DNA of 64,000 bases, taken from Acidobacteriota bacterium. Its GTDB lineage: Bacteria; Acidobacteriota; JAAYUB01. This document shows positions 8,367-17,766 of the stretch, one piece after another. The translations under genes and the position numbers were made by a program. Every line of letters starts with the position of its first letter. Positions within the stretch are counted from its first letter, which is position 1. The stretch lies in contig JAAYUB010000134.1 of the NCBI GenBank assembly GCA_012517875.1, forward strand, positions 20,097 through 84,096, written 5' to 3'. The notes beneath the pieces were generated by a model. It did no database searches, was not told the DNA's origin, and saw only the letters and a program-made list of their open reading frames with translations.

Positions 8367-10972
8367 TTCCGCGGCACGGCCGACAGCAGCCGGGAATTGT
8401 TATCCAGGAACAGCTCAAACGCCACGACGGGTCCCGTGGCATCCAGGACCACGTAGCCGCCCAGTTGCGGCCACGCCGCCGGGATGATGTTGCTGAGCAG
8501 CCCGAGGTAGCGGCTGTCGGCCTCCAGGTGCAGGACGTGCGTGCCGGTGAGCGTGCCGTCCTGACGGTAGATCCAGACGGTGGCGTCCACGGGGTAGGTG
8601 TTGAAATTGCACACGCTGATGCCGTTGAAGTACATCAGCGTTCCGTCGCCCACCGGGCCGTGCGCCACGTGGCTGAAGACGGCCTGCCGCGCCGGGGCGG
8701 TCTCCAGGGCCAGACAGGATTCGAAGGCCGGCAGGGCATTCAGGCCGTCGCCGAACACCACGTCGCCGAGGAGGCCGGTGCGGTCGGACGTGATTTTCAC
8801 GTTGCCGGTCACGTAGGGCGGCCGGGTCGCGGGGTCCGTCAGGCCGAAGGCCTGCCAGGCGGGGACGACGAGCTGCTGCCCGGCAGTGAGCGTGTAGTTG
8901 GCCGTGGTGCTGGCGACGTGGGCGTCGTCGGTGAAGGCAAGGGTCACCTCGGCCGTCTCCGCCGCCGTGTTGATCACGTGGAAAACGGTATCGTACGGAT
9001 TGATGAACCCCGGCTGCTCCCCGCCGCTGGCCACGTGGGCGCTGTACAGCGTGTTCACGTTCGGATCCCACTGCAGCGGGACCGAATGGACGGTGACGAC
9101 CCCGCCCTCGGCGTTCAGGTGGCGGATCATGGCGAAGCCCACCACGCCGTATCCGTCGTCGGTGGTCCCCACGAGATAGCCGTCGGGCAGGTTCAGGAAG
9201 CTCTCGTTGCGGAAGAAGAGATCGTGCATCGTGCCCGTCAGCATGTGCCGGCCTTCCAGATCCGTTTCCATGAAGCCGATCTGCGTCCCGGCGGCGTTCC
9301 GGAGCGAGAGCTCCACGTGGATCGTGTCGTCGTATGGGTTGAGGATGAACAGCTCGGTCTGCACGGTGTAGACGCCGCCGCTGAAATGCTCCTGGACGTG
9401 GGTGACGGTGTAGTCCTCGAACACGCCGTCGGTGGCGATCGTGCCGTCCATGTAATCACCGGTCAGATTGGTGTTCAGGAAGAACGCCCGGGCGGTGAGG
9501 CTGTTGCTGACCAATCGGAGCCAGCCGGTGTGGGTGCCGGCCGGCAGGCCGAGCTGGATGTCGCCGATGAACGAGAACTGGGTCAGGGGCTCCATGAGCT
9601 GGGCGGCGCCGTTGTTGGTGCCGGCGAGCAGGTCGCCGTCGTTGTCGTAGCCGTAGATCAGCAGGCTCTGCGAGCCGTTCACGGGATTGCTCACCCCGTA
9701 GCCGGTGAACTCGCCGGTGCCGGTGCGGAAGAACGGAAAGTCGATGATGGCGGGCGTCAGGCAGAAGATGGAGGTGCTGTCCTCGCCCAGGGCGCGGCCC
9801 ACGTTGAGCCCGGCCAGGAACTGTTCGTCGGGTGAGACGGCCAGATCCTCCGGCGCCGGACCGGTGTCGCGGAAGGCGTACCCGCCGGTCAGGCAGTCGA
9901 AGATCATCAGTTCGTCGCTGCCCACCGAGTGGATCAGGCCCGTCCGGTTGTCCGACAGCACGGCGATGTTGTTGTACCCGTCGAAGTCGGCGAAGCCCAT
10001 GGCGTCGGTAATGGTGCGGAGGAGTTCCAGCGAGCCGGCGTCGACCACGTAGAGGCGGTTGAGCACGATCGACGACGCGACCAGGCGGGCGCCGTCGGGC
10101 GTGATGGCGATCCGGCTGAGGCTGGCATCCGGCGTGGCCTCGCCCGGGATGTCCAGGTACGGCTGGTTGGCGTAGTTGCCGATCTCGAAGGCGACCACGT
10201 CGTTGTACTGGGGGTCGCAGACGTACCCCCACCGGCTGTCGGGGGAGAAGACGATGTTGTTGAGGCAGAGGAAGTCGGAGCCCGTGCGGTCGAAGTCGGC
10301 ATCCACCACCACGAACGTGTGCTGGACGGCGAAGGTGGGCTCATTGAACAGGTCGATGACGCTGATCTGGTCGTCGTCGGTCCGTCCGTTGCAGAGCACG
10401 AACGCGCGCTGGCCGTCGGGGGTGACATAGGTCCGGGCGGGACCGGTGCCCATGTTGGCCCACAGCGTCGCGTGATGCAGATCACCCGGCGTGGTGGTCA
10501 CCCGGAACACGTAGAGCTGGTTGACGGTGGTCCGGGCGTCGCAGACGAAGCCGTAGAGGCCGGTCGAGCTGAAGGCGATGTTGTTGTAGTAGGCGAAGTC
10601 GGAGAGGACCGGCGGCGTGTAGGTGGCGGTCTGGAAGTCGGCGAGGCGGATGATGGTCACCGTGTCGCTGTCGATGTTCAGCACGCAGGCGTGCAGGCCG
10701 TCGGGAGTCAGGTAGATGCCGGCCGGCTCCTGGCCGGTGGCGACGTAGGCGATGATGTTGTCGGTCCAGCGGTAGGGATCGAAAACGATCACCCGCGAGT
10801 TCTGGGGATCGGTGACCAGCCCCAGCAGCCCGTCGGCTGTGAACACGGCGTTGTTGTAGAAGCCGAAATCCTCGTCGCCGGCGACGACTTCGCCCATCAG
10901 GATCTGGGCCGCCGCCGCGGCGGTGAGACCGGCGATGAGAATCAGTCCGATCAGGGCACGTTGACGGTTCAT
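8363..10972 (-). CDS. Secreted beta-propeller protein with C-terminal display module
   Basis: 869 residues with signal peptide (MNRQRALIGLILIAGLTAAAAA). The first half has seven or so YVTPDG/ITPDG-type blades (for example IYLTPDGLHACVLN, FSPDSRWGYVCDP, VSPDEQFLAG), as in YVTN/NHL propellers. The second half is beta-rich without recognised motifs, with a C-terminal stretch (about 720-869) that contains FSHVAHGPVGDGT, FNGISVCN, GGYVVLD and ends VVAFELFLDNNSRLLSAVPRN. That stretch is clearly related to the end of the giant LRR protein at 56109. Probably surface or extracellular; ligand unknown. GGGAGGT precedes the ATG; the gene lies 27 bases downstream of asnS on the same strand. Confidence 0.75.
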   Translation of the reverse strand: MNRQRALIGLILIAGLTAAAAAQILMGEVVAGDEDFGFYNNAVFTADGLLGLVTDPQNSRVIVFDPYRWTDNIIAYVATGQEPAGIYLTPDGLHACVLNIDSDTVTIIRLADFQTATYTPPVLSDFAYYNNIAFSSTGLYGFVCDARTTVNQLYVFRVTTTPGDLHHATLWANMGTGPARTYVTPDGQRAFVLCNGRTDDDQISVIDLFNEPTFAVQHTFVVVDADFDRTGSDFLCLNNIVFSPDSRWGYVCDPQYNDVVAFEIGNYANQPYLDIPGEATPDASLSRIAITPDGARLVASSIVLNRLYVVDAGSLELLRTITDAMGFADFDGYNNIAVLSDNRTGLIHSVGSDELMIFDCLTGGYAFRDTGPAPEDLAVSPDEQFLAGLNVGRALGEDSTSIFCLTPAIIDFPFFRTGTGEFTGYGVSNPVNGSQSLLIYGYDNDGDLLAGTNNGAAQLMEPLTQFSFIGDIQLGLPAGTHTGWLRLVSNSLTARAFFLNTNLTGDYMDGTIATDGVFEDYTVTHVQEHFSGGVYTVQTELFILNPYDDTIHVELSLRNAAGTQIGFMETDLEGRHMLTGTMHDLFFRNESFLNLPDGYLVGTTDDGYGVVGFAMIRHLNAEGGVVTVHSVPLQWDPNVNTLYSAHVASGGEQPGFINPYDTVFHVINTAAETAEVTLAFTDDAHVASTTANYTLTAGQQLVVPAWQAFGLTDPATRPPYVTGNVKITSDRTGLLGDVVFGDGLNALPAFESCLALETAPARQAVFSHVAHGPVGDGTLMYFNGISVCNFNTYPVDATVWIYRQDGTLTGTHVLHLEADSRYLGLLSNIIPAAWPQLGGYVVLDATGPVVAFELFLDNNSRLLSAVPRN

Positions 10973-10999
10973 GGCGCTGACCTCCCGGTTGTCTCGACG

Positions 11000-12292
11000 T
11001 CAGGGATAGATCTTGTACAGCATGCGGGGGAAGGCGATGGTTTCCCGGATGTGCTCCAGGCCGCACAACCAGGCGACGCACCGCTCGATGCCCATGCCGA
11101 AGCCGCCGTGGGGACAGGTGCCGTAGCGGCGCAGGTCCAGGTACCACTGGAACGCCGCCTCGGGCAGGCCGTGCTCGCGGATGCGCGCCCGCAGCTTGTC
11201 CAGATCCGCCAGGCGCTGGCCGCCGCCGATCACCTCGCCGTAGCCCTCGGGGGCCAGCACGTCCACGCAGAGGGCCTTGCCGGGGTCGGCCGGGTCGGTC
11301 TCCATGTAGAACGCCTTGACCGCGGCCGGATAGCGGTGGACCATCACCGGCCGGTCGAACCCCTCGCTGACCAGGGTCTCGTCGGTGCCGCCGAAGTCAC
11401 CGCCGTACACAAATTCGGTGCCTTTCCCCTCGAGCATCTTGGCGGCGTCGTCGTACGCCAGGCGGGGAAACGGCGTCCGGACGTTCTCCAGCTTGGAGGT
11501 GTCTCGTTCCAGCACCTTGAGCTCCTCACGGCGTGTGTCCAAGACGAAGGCGACGATGTGGCTGATGAAGTTCTCAGCCAGTTCCATCACGTCGTCGAGG
11601 GTGGCCCAGGCCATCTCCGGCTCGATCATCCAAAACTCCATCAGGTGGCGGCGGGTCTTCGATTTTTCGGCCCGGAAGGTGGGGCCGAAACAGTACACCT
11701 TGCCGAACGCCATGGCCGTCGCCTCGTTGTAGAGCTGGCCGCTCTGGGTGAGATAGGCCGTGTCGTCGAAGTACTGGGTTTCGAACAGGGTGGTGGTGCC
11801 CTCGCAGGCGTTGGGCGTGAAGATGGGCGTGTCCACCAGGGTGAAGCCGTTGGCGTCCAGGTAGTCGCGGCAGGCCTTGATGATGGCGTGGCGGACCCGG
11901 ATCACCGCGTGCTGGCGGCGAGAACGCAGCCAGAGGTGGCGGTTCTCCATGAGGAACGCGGTTCCGTGCTCCTTCTTGGTGATGGGGTAGTCGGCGACCG
12001 CCTGGACCACCTCCAAGCCGGTGACGTCCATCTCGTGTCCGCCGGCGGCGCGGGCCTCGGCGCGGACGCGACCGGTGACGATCAAGCTTGATTCCAGGCC
12101 GATCGCCTCAGCCTGCGCGAACACGTCCGGGGCGACGTTGTTTTTGGCCATCACGCACTGCATGATGCCTGTACCGTCACGCACGATCAGGAACAGGATC
12201 TTGCCGCTGGAACGGCGATTGTACAGCCAGCCCTTGAGAGTAACCGTCTGGTCGACGAACCGGGCGGCGGTTTCGATGGTGAACGCGGACAT
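11000..12292 (-). CDS. asnS: Asparaginyl-tRNA synthetase
   Basis: 430 residues, close to the usual bacterial AsnRS length. It charges tRNA-Asn with asparagine in the cytoplasm. Seen: N-terminal OB-fold anticodon-binding domain ([20 protein letters not shown]), class II motif 2 ([20 protein letters not shown] followed by MIEPE) and motif 3 ([13 protein letters not shown]). The motif 2 loop EFWMIEPE favours AsnRS over a non-discriminating AspRS. GGAGGTACCC precedes the ATG and a TTGTCT-17-TATCAT promoter lies upstream. The downstream propeller gene may be co-transcribed. Confidence 0.93.
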   Translation of the reverse strand: MSAFTIETAARFVDQTVTLKGWLYNRRSSGKILFLIVRDGTGIMQCVMAKNNVAPDVFAQAEAIGLESSLIVTGRVRAEARAAGGHEMDVTGLEVVQAVADYPITKKEHGTAFLMENRHLWLRSRRQHAVIRVRHAIIKACRDYLDANGFTLVDTPIFTPNACEGTTTLFETQYFDDTAYLTQSGQLYNEATAMAFGKVYCFGPTFRAEKSKTRRHLMEFWMIEPEMAWATLDDVMELAENFISHIVAFVLDTRREELKVLERDTSKLENVRTPFPRLAYDDAAKMLEGKGTEFVYGGDFGGTDETLVSEGFDRPVMVHRYPAAVKAFYMETDPADPGKALCVDVLAPEGYGEVIGGGQRLADLDKLRARIREHGLPEAAFQWYLDLRRYGTCPHGGFGMGIERCVAWLCGLEHIRETIAFPRMLYKIYP

Positions 12293-12325
12293 GGGTACCT
12301 CCGGCAGGGGTGACTGATTTCACCG

Positions 12326-12354
12326 ATGATAATCAAAGACGCGCCAAAAGACAA
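12326..12354 (-). promoter_or_regulatory. Sigma70-type promoter of asnS
   Basis: Minus strand TTGTCT (12349-12354), 17-base spacer, TATCAT (12326-12331), ending 33 bases before the ATG at 12292. Confidence 0.5.
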
Positions 12355-12361
12355 TGGCCGA

Positions 12362-14779
12362 TCAGCGCTCGGCGGCGGGTTCCGCGAGGCGGGCGAGCTC
12401 GGGGTGGACCAGGCGGTAGAGCCGCATATTGGCCATCACGTGGTTCACGTAGCCGCGGGTCTGGTGGAAGTGGATCTCCGGCGGCAGGTACAGGTCGGCC
12501 GGCTGGCCGGCCAGGCGCGTCCAGTACGCCGCCTGGCCGAGGCCGGCGTTGTAAGCGGCGGCCGCGGCGGCGGGGGACTGGAGGCGGTCCAGCAGCTGGC
12601 GCAGGTAGCGGACGCCGAGCCGGATGTTCAGCCCCGGCTGGTACAGGGCGGCACCGGCGTCGGGCAGCTCGATGCCGCTCTGAGCCGCCACCGTACGGGC
12701 CGTGTCGGGCATGAGCTGCATGAGCCCGCGGGCGGAGACCGGAGAGTGGGCGCGGGGGTTGAACCGGCTCTCCTGGTGGATGATGCTGTAGATGAGGCTG
12801 GGGTCGACACCCGCCTCGCGGTTGGCGGCGCGGACGTCCTCCTGGTAGGGCGCCGGGTAGCTGAGGCGGAGCAGCTCCGGGTTGATCATCGCCAGCGGCG
12901 TGCCCTCGGGATAGCGCTCCAGAGCCAGGTAGGACCAGCGGTACGCCTGGTGTGGGGCGCCGGCCCGCTCAAACAGGCGGGCCAGCGTCACAGCGCGCCG
13001 GATGGCCGGGTCGTGTTCGGAGTCGCCGGTATGCCGCGCCACGAGCACCAGCGGCGTGCGGCTGTACTCGAGGGCGGCCGGCTCTGCCAGCCCCAGCCGT
13101 TGGAAGGTCCGCGCGCGGAACAGCCGTCCTGCCGGCGTGTCGACGGCCGAAGGGGCGGGCGGGGTCATGGCATCGGTCGGAAGCGACGGGATGTCCGCCA
13201 GCGCAGTGATCACCGCCCGGTACCGAGGCAGCTGCTGAAGACCCCGGTGCCACGCGGCGGCGTCGCCGGTCAAGAAATACAGCCGGCCGTATTCCTCATA
13301 GGCGGCCGTCTGGTCGCCTTGCGCGGCGAGGTCGGCCGCCCGGGTGCGGGCCGCGGCGGCGAGCGCCGTCCGCAGGTCCGGCCGGCTGGCCAGGACGGCG
13401 TCCGCCCGGTCCATGGACAGGAACGCGTACTGGCTGTGGCGGTGGTTCAGTTCGGCGGTCCACGTCTCCACCGCCCGCTGCGGATCGCCTGCGCCCTCCA
13501 GGGCGAGGCCGAGAAAGAACCGGGCCTCGAGCCGGTCCGGCAGATTGCCGGAGGCGGGGGATGGGAGTTGCGGCAGCAGCGTCTCGAGGATGGGGACGGC
13601 CTGTTTGGGCATCCCTAGTCGCAGGTGGAACAGCGCTTCCAGATATTCGAAGCGCCGGCGCTCCCGCCCGTTGAATTCGGCGGCAGCCCGCTGCAGCCAG
13701 CCGAGCGGCGCCGTGCTCGGGCCCGTGAGGCGGGTGACGTTGTAGAGGGCGGCATAGACATCCGACCGCGTGGCCTCATCGTCGGCCAGCTCCAGCCCGT
13801 CGGTGTACACCGGCAGGGCCTCGGCCTCCCGGCCGGCCAGCAGCAGCGTCCGGCCCAGGGCAAGCCGGCTCTGGACCTGGAGGTCCTTGCCGCCGGAGCG
13901 TCCCGCTTCATCGTAGAATTGCGCGGCGGCGGCGTAATCGCCCTGGAGAAAGCGACAGCGGCCCACCCAGAAGGTGTAGAGCGGCCGCTTGGCCGACTGG
14001 GGGAAGCGTTGGCGGAGCGCCTCGGCCAGCGGGAGCGCCCGTCGTGCTTCGCGGTTCTGCACCAGCACCGCCGTCAGCCGGGCCAGGCGGTCCTCCGACT
14101 GGCGGACCCGGTTCATGAGCGGTTCGCTGTCGAGCAGACCCAGCGCCGCGGCCGCCTCGGTGCGCGCCCGGCCGGACGCCAGCGCCGGCCAGAGCAGCCC
14201 CCAGGCGGCGTCCCACTGCTTGAGCCGGGCGTGGATGCCGGCCGCCGCCAGCCGAGCCTCGTCGCGGCGGGACTTGTACTTGTGGGCGCAGTTCAGGAAG
14301 GTCTGCAGCGCCAGGCTGAGCTTGCCGCTGTCGCGGTAACTTGCCGCCAGCAGAAAGTGGGCGTCCGGGTTGTAGGGGCTCTTCGGTTGGCTCTTGACCA
14401 GCGCGTACCAGCACTTGCGGGCCGCGACGGGGTTCCCCGCCGCGTCGTGCAGACGAGCCTGCTCCGCGAGCATGTAGTCGGCGAAGAGAGAGTCGCGGGG
14501 GATCCAGGCGGCGTAGAGAGCGATTGCCTCCGCGCGTTGGCCGGACGATTCGTGCAGCCAGGCCTGCAGCAGGTAGAGGCGGTCGCGCCGGTACGCAGTC
14601 GGATCGGTCTGCTGCAGGGTGGCCACCTCGGCCAGCGCCTCCGGCCAGCGTCCGGCCTGGACATGCGGCTCCACTTCGGGAATCCCGATGGACGCGCGCA
14701 GCGGCAACGCACCCGCACCCAAAGGCAGGGCGAGGAACAACAGGCAATGTATCCACGAGCGGACGGCCGGTGCTTTCAT
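12362..14779 (-). CDS. Soluble lytic murein transglycosylase (Slt family) with long TPR-like N-terminal region
   Basis: 805 residues with a signal peptide (MKAPAVRSWIHCLLFLALPLGAGALPLRA), a superhelical region of tetratricopeptide-like repeats (about 30-630), and a C-terminal SLT domain: SLIYSIIHQESRFNPRAHS with the catalytic Glu, GLMQLMPDTA, LNIRLGVRYL and AAYNAG. These enzymes cleave peptidoglycan glycan strands with formation of 1,6-anhydromuramic acid in the periplasm. Length and architecture match Slt70-like proteins. The ATG at 14779 has no clear ribosome site; an in-frame extension upstream to 15154 runs through repeat DNA and was rejected. The stop lies 69 bases before the asnS start. 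Confidence 0.85.
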   Translation of the reverse strand: MKAPAVRSWIHCLLFLALPLGAGALPLRASIGIPEVEPHVQAGRWPEALAEVATLQQTDPTAYRRDRLYLLQAWLHESSGQRAEAIALYAAWIPRDSLFADYMLAEQARLHDAAGNPVAARKCWYALVKSQPKSPYNPDAHFLLAASYRDSGKLSLALQTFLNCAHKYKSRRDEARLAAAGIHARLKQWDAAWGLLWPALASGRARTEAAAALGLLDSEPLMNRVRQSEDRLARLTAVLVQNREARRALPLAEALRQRFPQSAKRPLYTFWVGRCRFLQGDYAAAAQFYDEAGRSGGKDLQVQSRLALGRTLLLAGREAEALPVYTDGLELADDEATRSDVYAALYNVTRLTGPSTAPLGWLQRAAAEFNGRERRRFEYLEALFHLRLGMPKQAVPILETLLPQLPSPASGNLPDRLEARFFLGLALEGAGDPQRAVETWTAELNHRHSQYAFLSMDRADAVLASRPDLRTALAAAARTRAADLAAQGDQTAAYEEYGRLYFLTGDAAAWHRGLQQLPRYRAVITALADIPSLPTDAMTPPAPSAVDTPAGRLFRARTFQRLGLAEPAALEYSRTPLVLVARHTGDSEHDPAIRRAVTLARLFERAGAPHQAYRWSYLALERYPEGTPLAMINPELLRLSYPAPYQEDVRAANREAGVDPSLIYSIIHQESRFNPRAHSPVSARGLMQLMPDTARTVAAQSGIELPDAGAALYQPGLNIRLGVRYLRQLLDRLQSPAAAAAAYNAGLGQAAYWTRLAGQPADLYLPPEIHFHQTRGYVNHVMANMRLYRLVHPELARLAEPAAER

Positions 14780-14903
14780 GATTGATTGATCAACCGATCC
14801 GGGCCTGTAACCAGCCGCCCGGATCAACCGCTCATTGTAATGGAAGCGGCGGTTTCGCCCAACCCTTTTTGCACGGACTTCAACCACCTCCAGTCGTGCG
14901 ACC

Positions 14904-15084
14904 GGTGGAATCGATGGACAGTTGAATCGGTGAATGGATGGCTGGGTGAATAGGTGAACGGGTGGATTGGTGATGGGCACGTAGATCCGGTTTCTGTAAT
15001 CCAGGATCCAGGACTCAGAACCCGAGACCCAGGTCCGAATTCCGATTTCCGATGTTCGATAGCCGAAGTCCGATGTCCGGTTAA
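14904..15084. repeat. Composite short tandem repeat array 1 (heptad and octamer units)
   Basis: This fills the 301-base gap between the transglycosylase and the next gene. The left part has loose TGAATCGG/TGAATGG/TGAACGG units (14920-14975). Then come CCAGGATCCAGGACTC-type units (15001-15033), then seven 7-base units from 15036: CGAATTC, CGATTTC, CGATGTT, CGATAGC, CGAAGTC, CGATGTC, CGGTTAA. The last unit supplies the stop codon of the gene ending at 15081. Same family as the other arrays in the window. Confidence 0.75.
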
Positions 15085-16214
15085 GGGGCGTTCCCCAGCG
15101 TCGACCCTTCTCGTCGGTGATCACGCGAGAAGGCGATCCACGCTTTTTTCCCATCCAGCTGATAATGAACTTTCAACGTTTCCTGGCCTCTCTCGGGCTT
15201 GAAGGTGTGCTCGATGACGGCATCGACCCATATTCCCGGTTCGCGGTAACGGAAACAGAAGAACTGGCCGTAATAATTGCCCGAAGCATTGCGCTGGTCG
15301 GCGAATTTCAGAAAGACCATCCCCTTCTGGTACCCCACGTAATAATCCGGAACGTGATCGTCATATTTTCGGGCGACGTAATAGCCCCCTTCCCTGGAGA
15401 TGACGGTCAGGCCCTCCCGCCAGCCGCCGGTCAGGTCATTTGGATTGGTCGGCGGATTCGGCGGCGGCGGATCGACGCGCTGGTTTGCGGCCAAAGTTCC
15501 CTTTGTCGCCGGCGAATCGAAGCCCGGTTCCAGGTTCAGGTTGGCCAGCCGGACGTCGTTTTCCAGGGTCCTGATCATTGCGTTGAAGTCCCCAGTGGTT
15601 TTCAGGTTTGGAACATTCAGATTGTTCGCCTGATCCTCGGTGAGAAAGGAACAGCCGAGCGTGTTGCGCACCGTGAGTCCCATCGTGAGGGCCTGATTGA
15701 TTCCGCTTCTTGCCATTTCGAGGCGAAAGCTGTTCCCTACCCGGGTGGCGGCAACGGCCTGGCCGCTGTGGAACCCGAGATCGGCGACGTAGGTGTCGCA
15801 GGTGGCGAACGATTGCAAGCCCTGATCGGACCTGAAGATGGTCGACATCGCCGTCTTTAAATTGGAGTGGCATCCCTCCAGATACGCCATCTTCTGCCGG
15901 TTGTTCATGCGTTCCGTCGCCTGGGGGAAGCGCTGCAGCAACTCGGTGATCCGGCGGATCTGGCCGGAATCGAAGGGTGGATCGAAGTACCGGTCGGCGA
16001 GCTGGTTCAGCATGGTGATGGCCGTGTTGATGTAGCCGTTGATGGTGTTGGAATTTTCGGAGGTGATTCCCTGGTATTCGACGATCAGTGCGGTCATGCC
16101 GATGTTGCCCGCCGCGTTGAACACCAGGCGCTGGCGCTCGTTGGCTTTCAGTTGCTGGCCGCCCAGCCAGAGCAGCAGACAGGGCACGACGAACAACACT
16201 TTCGTGATTCTCAT
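15081..16214 (-). CDS. Secreted protein of unknown function
   Basis: 377 residues. A signal peptide (MRITKVLFVVPCLLLWLGGQQ) is followed by an alpha-helical region (about 30-240) with four or more cysteines, a proline-rich linker (VDPPPPNPPTNPNDLTGGW) and a C-terminal beta domain (about 255-365) rich in aromatic residues (GGYYVARKYDDHVPDYYVG, YYGQFFCFRYREPG). I do not recognise the family; the C-terminal domain looks like a small ligand-binding or scaffold domain and the linker suggests two modules. GGAGGTGACAGG precedes the ATG. The stop codon abuts repeat array 1, so the array may have moved into or trimmed the 3-prime end. Confidence 0.65.
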   Translation of the reverse strand: MRITKVLFVVPCLLLWLGGQQLKANERQRLVFNAAGNIGMTALIVEYQGITSENSNTINGYINTAITMLNQLADRYFDPPFDSGQIRRITELLQRFPQATERMNNRQKMAYLEGCHSNLKTAMSTIFRSDQGLQSFATCDTYVADLGFHSGQAVAATRVGNSFRLEMARSGINQALTMGLTVRNTLGCSFLTEDQANNLNVPNLKTTGDFNAMIRTLENDVRLANLNLEPGFDSPATKGTLAANQRVDPPPPNPPTNPNDLTGGWREGLTVISREGGYYVARKYDDHVPDYYVGYQKGMVFLKFADQRNASGNYYGQFFCFRYREPGIWVDAVIEHTFKPERGQETLKVHYQLDGKKAWIAFSRDHRREGSTLGNAP

Positions 16215-16298
16215 CCTGTCACCTCCGCTGGTTGGCGATTCTTCTTCTTACATTTCAAAGTATGGTAAAACCCGGCCGATGTCAATCAGCGGTTGATC

Positions 16299-16437
16299 GG
16301 CCATTTGGATACGAGTCCGGCGATGCTGGAATCCGGGACCCAGGTCCGATCTCAGAAATCCGATTTCCGAAGTCCGAAGTCCGAGTTCCGATGCCGGGAA
16401 CGAGCCTCCGGCCTCGAGCCTCTAGCCTCGATTCTGA
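16299..16437. repeat. Composite short tandem repeat array 2
   Basis: In the 303-base gap before the MFS gene. It opens with a 19-base head (16299-16317) that recurs with two changes at 62106. It continues with GGGACCCAGGTCC, then 7-base CGATTTC/CGAAGTC/CGAGTTC units (about 16353-16394), GGAACGAGCCTC, and GAGCCTC-type 7-base units ending CTCGATT (16398-16432). The promoter of the next gene starts directly after it. A hairpin (GGCCGA...TCGGCC, 16274-16302) overlaps its left edge; the rest of the gap to the left holds only the ribosome site of the gene ending at 15081. Confidence 0.75.
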
Positions 16438-16443
16438 TGTGCC

Positions 16444-16472
16444 TTGACTTTGCCGCGGCCGGACATTATCTT
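16444..16472 (+). promoter_or_regulatory. Sigma70-type promoter of the MFS gene
   Basis: TTGACT (16444-16449) and TATCTT (16467-16472) with a 17-base spacer, 45 bases before the ATG at 16518 and immediately after repeat array 2. Confidence 0.5.
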
Positions 16473-16517
16473 CGCGAGGATGATCTTGCAATCCGTGTTA
16501 CGGAGCCCCCGTCCCGC

Positions 16518-17762
16518 ATGAACAAGCCCTCGCCCAACCTGAAGCGGCTGCCGGCGGCCGTGGTGGCACTGGGCGTGGTGAGCTTCTGCAACGACCTGTC
16601 CAGCGAGATGATCTACCCGCTGCTGCCGCTGTTTCTCGCCACGACCATGGGAGCGGGGGCGTGGGTGATCGGGCTCATCGAGGGGGTGGCCGAGTCCACC
16701 GCCGCGGCGCTGAAGCTGGTCGCCGGCCTCCTGGCCGACCGGGTGCGGCGGCGTAAGCCCATGCTGCTGGCCGGCTACGGGATCTCCGCGGCGGCCCGGC
16801 CCCTCATCGGCCTGGCCGGCGCCTGGCCGTTTGTTCTGGCCATGCGCTTCGCCGACCGGGTGGGCAAGGGCGTCCGCACCTCGCCCCGCGACGCGCTCAT
16901 CGCCGACGTGACCGCGCCGGAAATCCGCGGTGCTGCCTTCGGCTTCCACCGCGCCATGGACCACGCCGGCGCAGTGGTGGGGCCGCTCGCGGCCGCGGCG
17001 CTGCTGGTGGGCGCCGGACTGGAGCTGGGCCAGGTGTTCCTGCTCGCGGCGATCCCCGGCGTGGCGGTGCTTGTCGTCCTCGTCGCGGGGGTTCGGGAGC
17101 CGGCGCGCGCCGCGCCCGCCGCGCCGCCCGCATGGGACGTGCGCCGCGACTGGCGTGGCCTCGGGCGCCCGTTCCACCGGTTCCTGCTGGCCATGCTGGT
17201 GTTCACGCTGGGCAACTCGGCCGACGCATTCCTGCTGCTGCGACTGGCGCAGTCGGGCGTGCCCGAGGCGTGGGTGGCGGTGCTCTGGTCGCTCCACCAT
17301 GTGGTGAAGATGGCCGCCACGTATGTCGGCGGGCGCCTGTCCGACCGGCTGGGCCGGCGGCGCATGGTGCTGGCCGGCTGGGCGGTCTACGCGGCGGTCT
17401 ACCTGGTCTTCGCCGCCGGTCCGTCCATGCCCGGGCTCGTCGCCGCGTTCATGGTGTACGGAATCTACTTCGGCCTCACCGAGCCGGTGGAGAAGGCGTG
17501 GGTCGCCGACCTGGCCCCGACGGCGCTGCGCGGCGCGGCATTCGGGTCGTACCACGCGGTGGTGGGGCTGGGCGCGCTGCCCGCCAGCCTCGTCTTTGGC
17601 CTGGTCTGGCAGGCCTGGGGCGCTCCGGCCGCATTCGGTTTGGGTGCCGCCCTGGCCGCCGCGGCGGCCGCCCTGCTCGTGCGTGTGAGCGCCGAGGAGG
17701 CAATCGCGGCCGATGGGCTGAACCAGGCGCCGAAATCCACGTACAATCAACCCAAGGAGTAG
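16518..17762 (+). CDS. MFS transporter
   Basis: 414 residues with about 12 transmembrane segments in two six-helix halves. Seen: the MFS loop 2-3 signature (GLLADRVRRRKPMLLAGYG) and the matching motif in the second half (GGRLSDRLGRRRMVLAGW), plus RFADRVGKGVRTSPRDALI. The N-terminal FCNDLSSEMIYPLLPLFL is typical of a bacterial MFS branch of unassigned substrate. Acts in the inner membrane. The ATG at 16518 is chosen because the preceding in-frame codons run through repeat DNA and the promoter. The stop is four bases before the POT-like transporter gene, so the two are an operon. Confidence 0.85.
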   Translation: MNKPSPNLKRLPAAVVALGVVSFCNDLSSEMIYPLLPLFLATTMGAGAWVIGLIEGVAESTAAALKLVAGLLADRVRRRKPMLLAGYGISAAARPLIGLAGAWPFVLAMRFADRVGKGVRTSPRDALIADVTAPEIRGAAFGFHRAMDHAGAVVGPLAAAALLVGAGLELGQVFLLAAIPGVAVLVVLVAGVREPARAAPAAPPAWDVRRDWRGLGRPFHRFLLAMLVFTLGNSADAFLLLRLAQSGVPEAWVAVLWSLHHVVKMAATYVGGRLSDRLGRRRMVLAGWAVYAAVYLVFAAGPSMPGLVAAFMVYGIYFGLTEPVEKAWVADLAPTALRGAAFGSYHAVVGLGALPASLVFGLVWQAWGAPAAFGLGAALAAAAAALLVRVSAEEAIAADGLNQAPKSTYNQPKE

Positions 17763-17766
17763 CGGT

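Noticed and set aside
9929..12091. Long antisense frame opposite the propeller and asnS genes
   Set aside because: It crosses two well-supported genes and shows no domain; a shadow of GC-rich coding DNA.
14780..15154. N-terminal extension of the transglycosylase frame
   Set aside because: The extension runs through repeat array 1, and the ATG at 14779 is followed by a good signal peptide.
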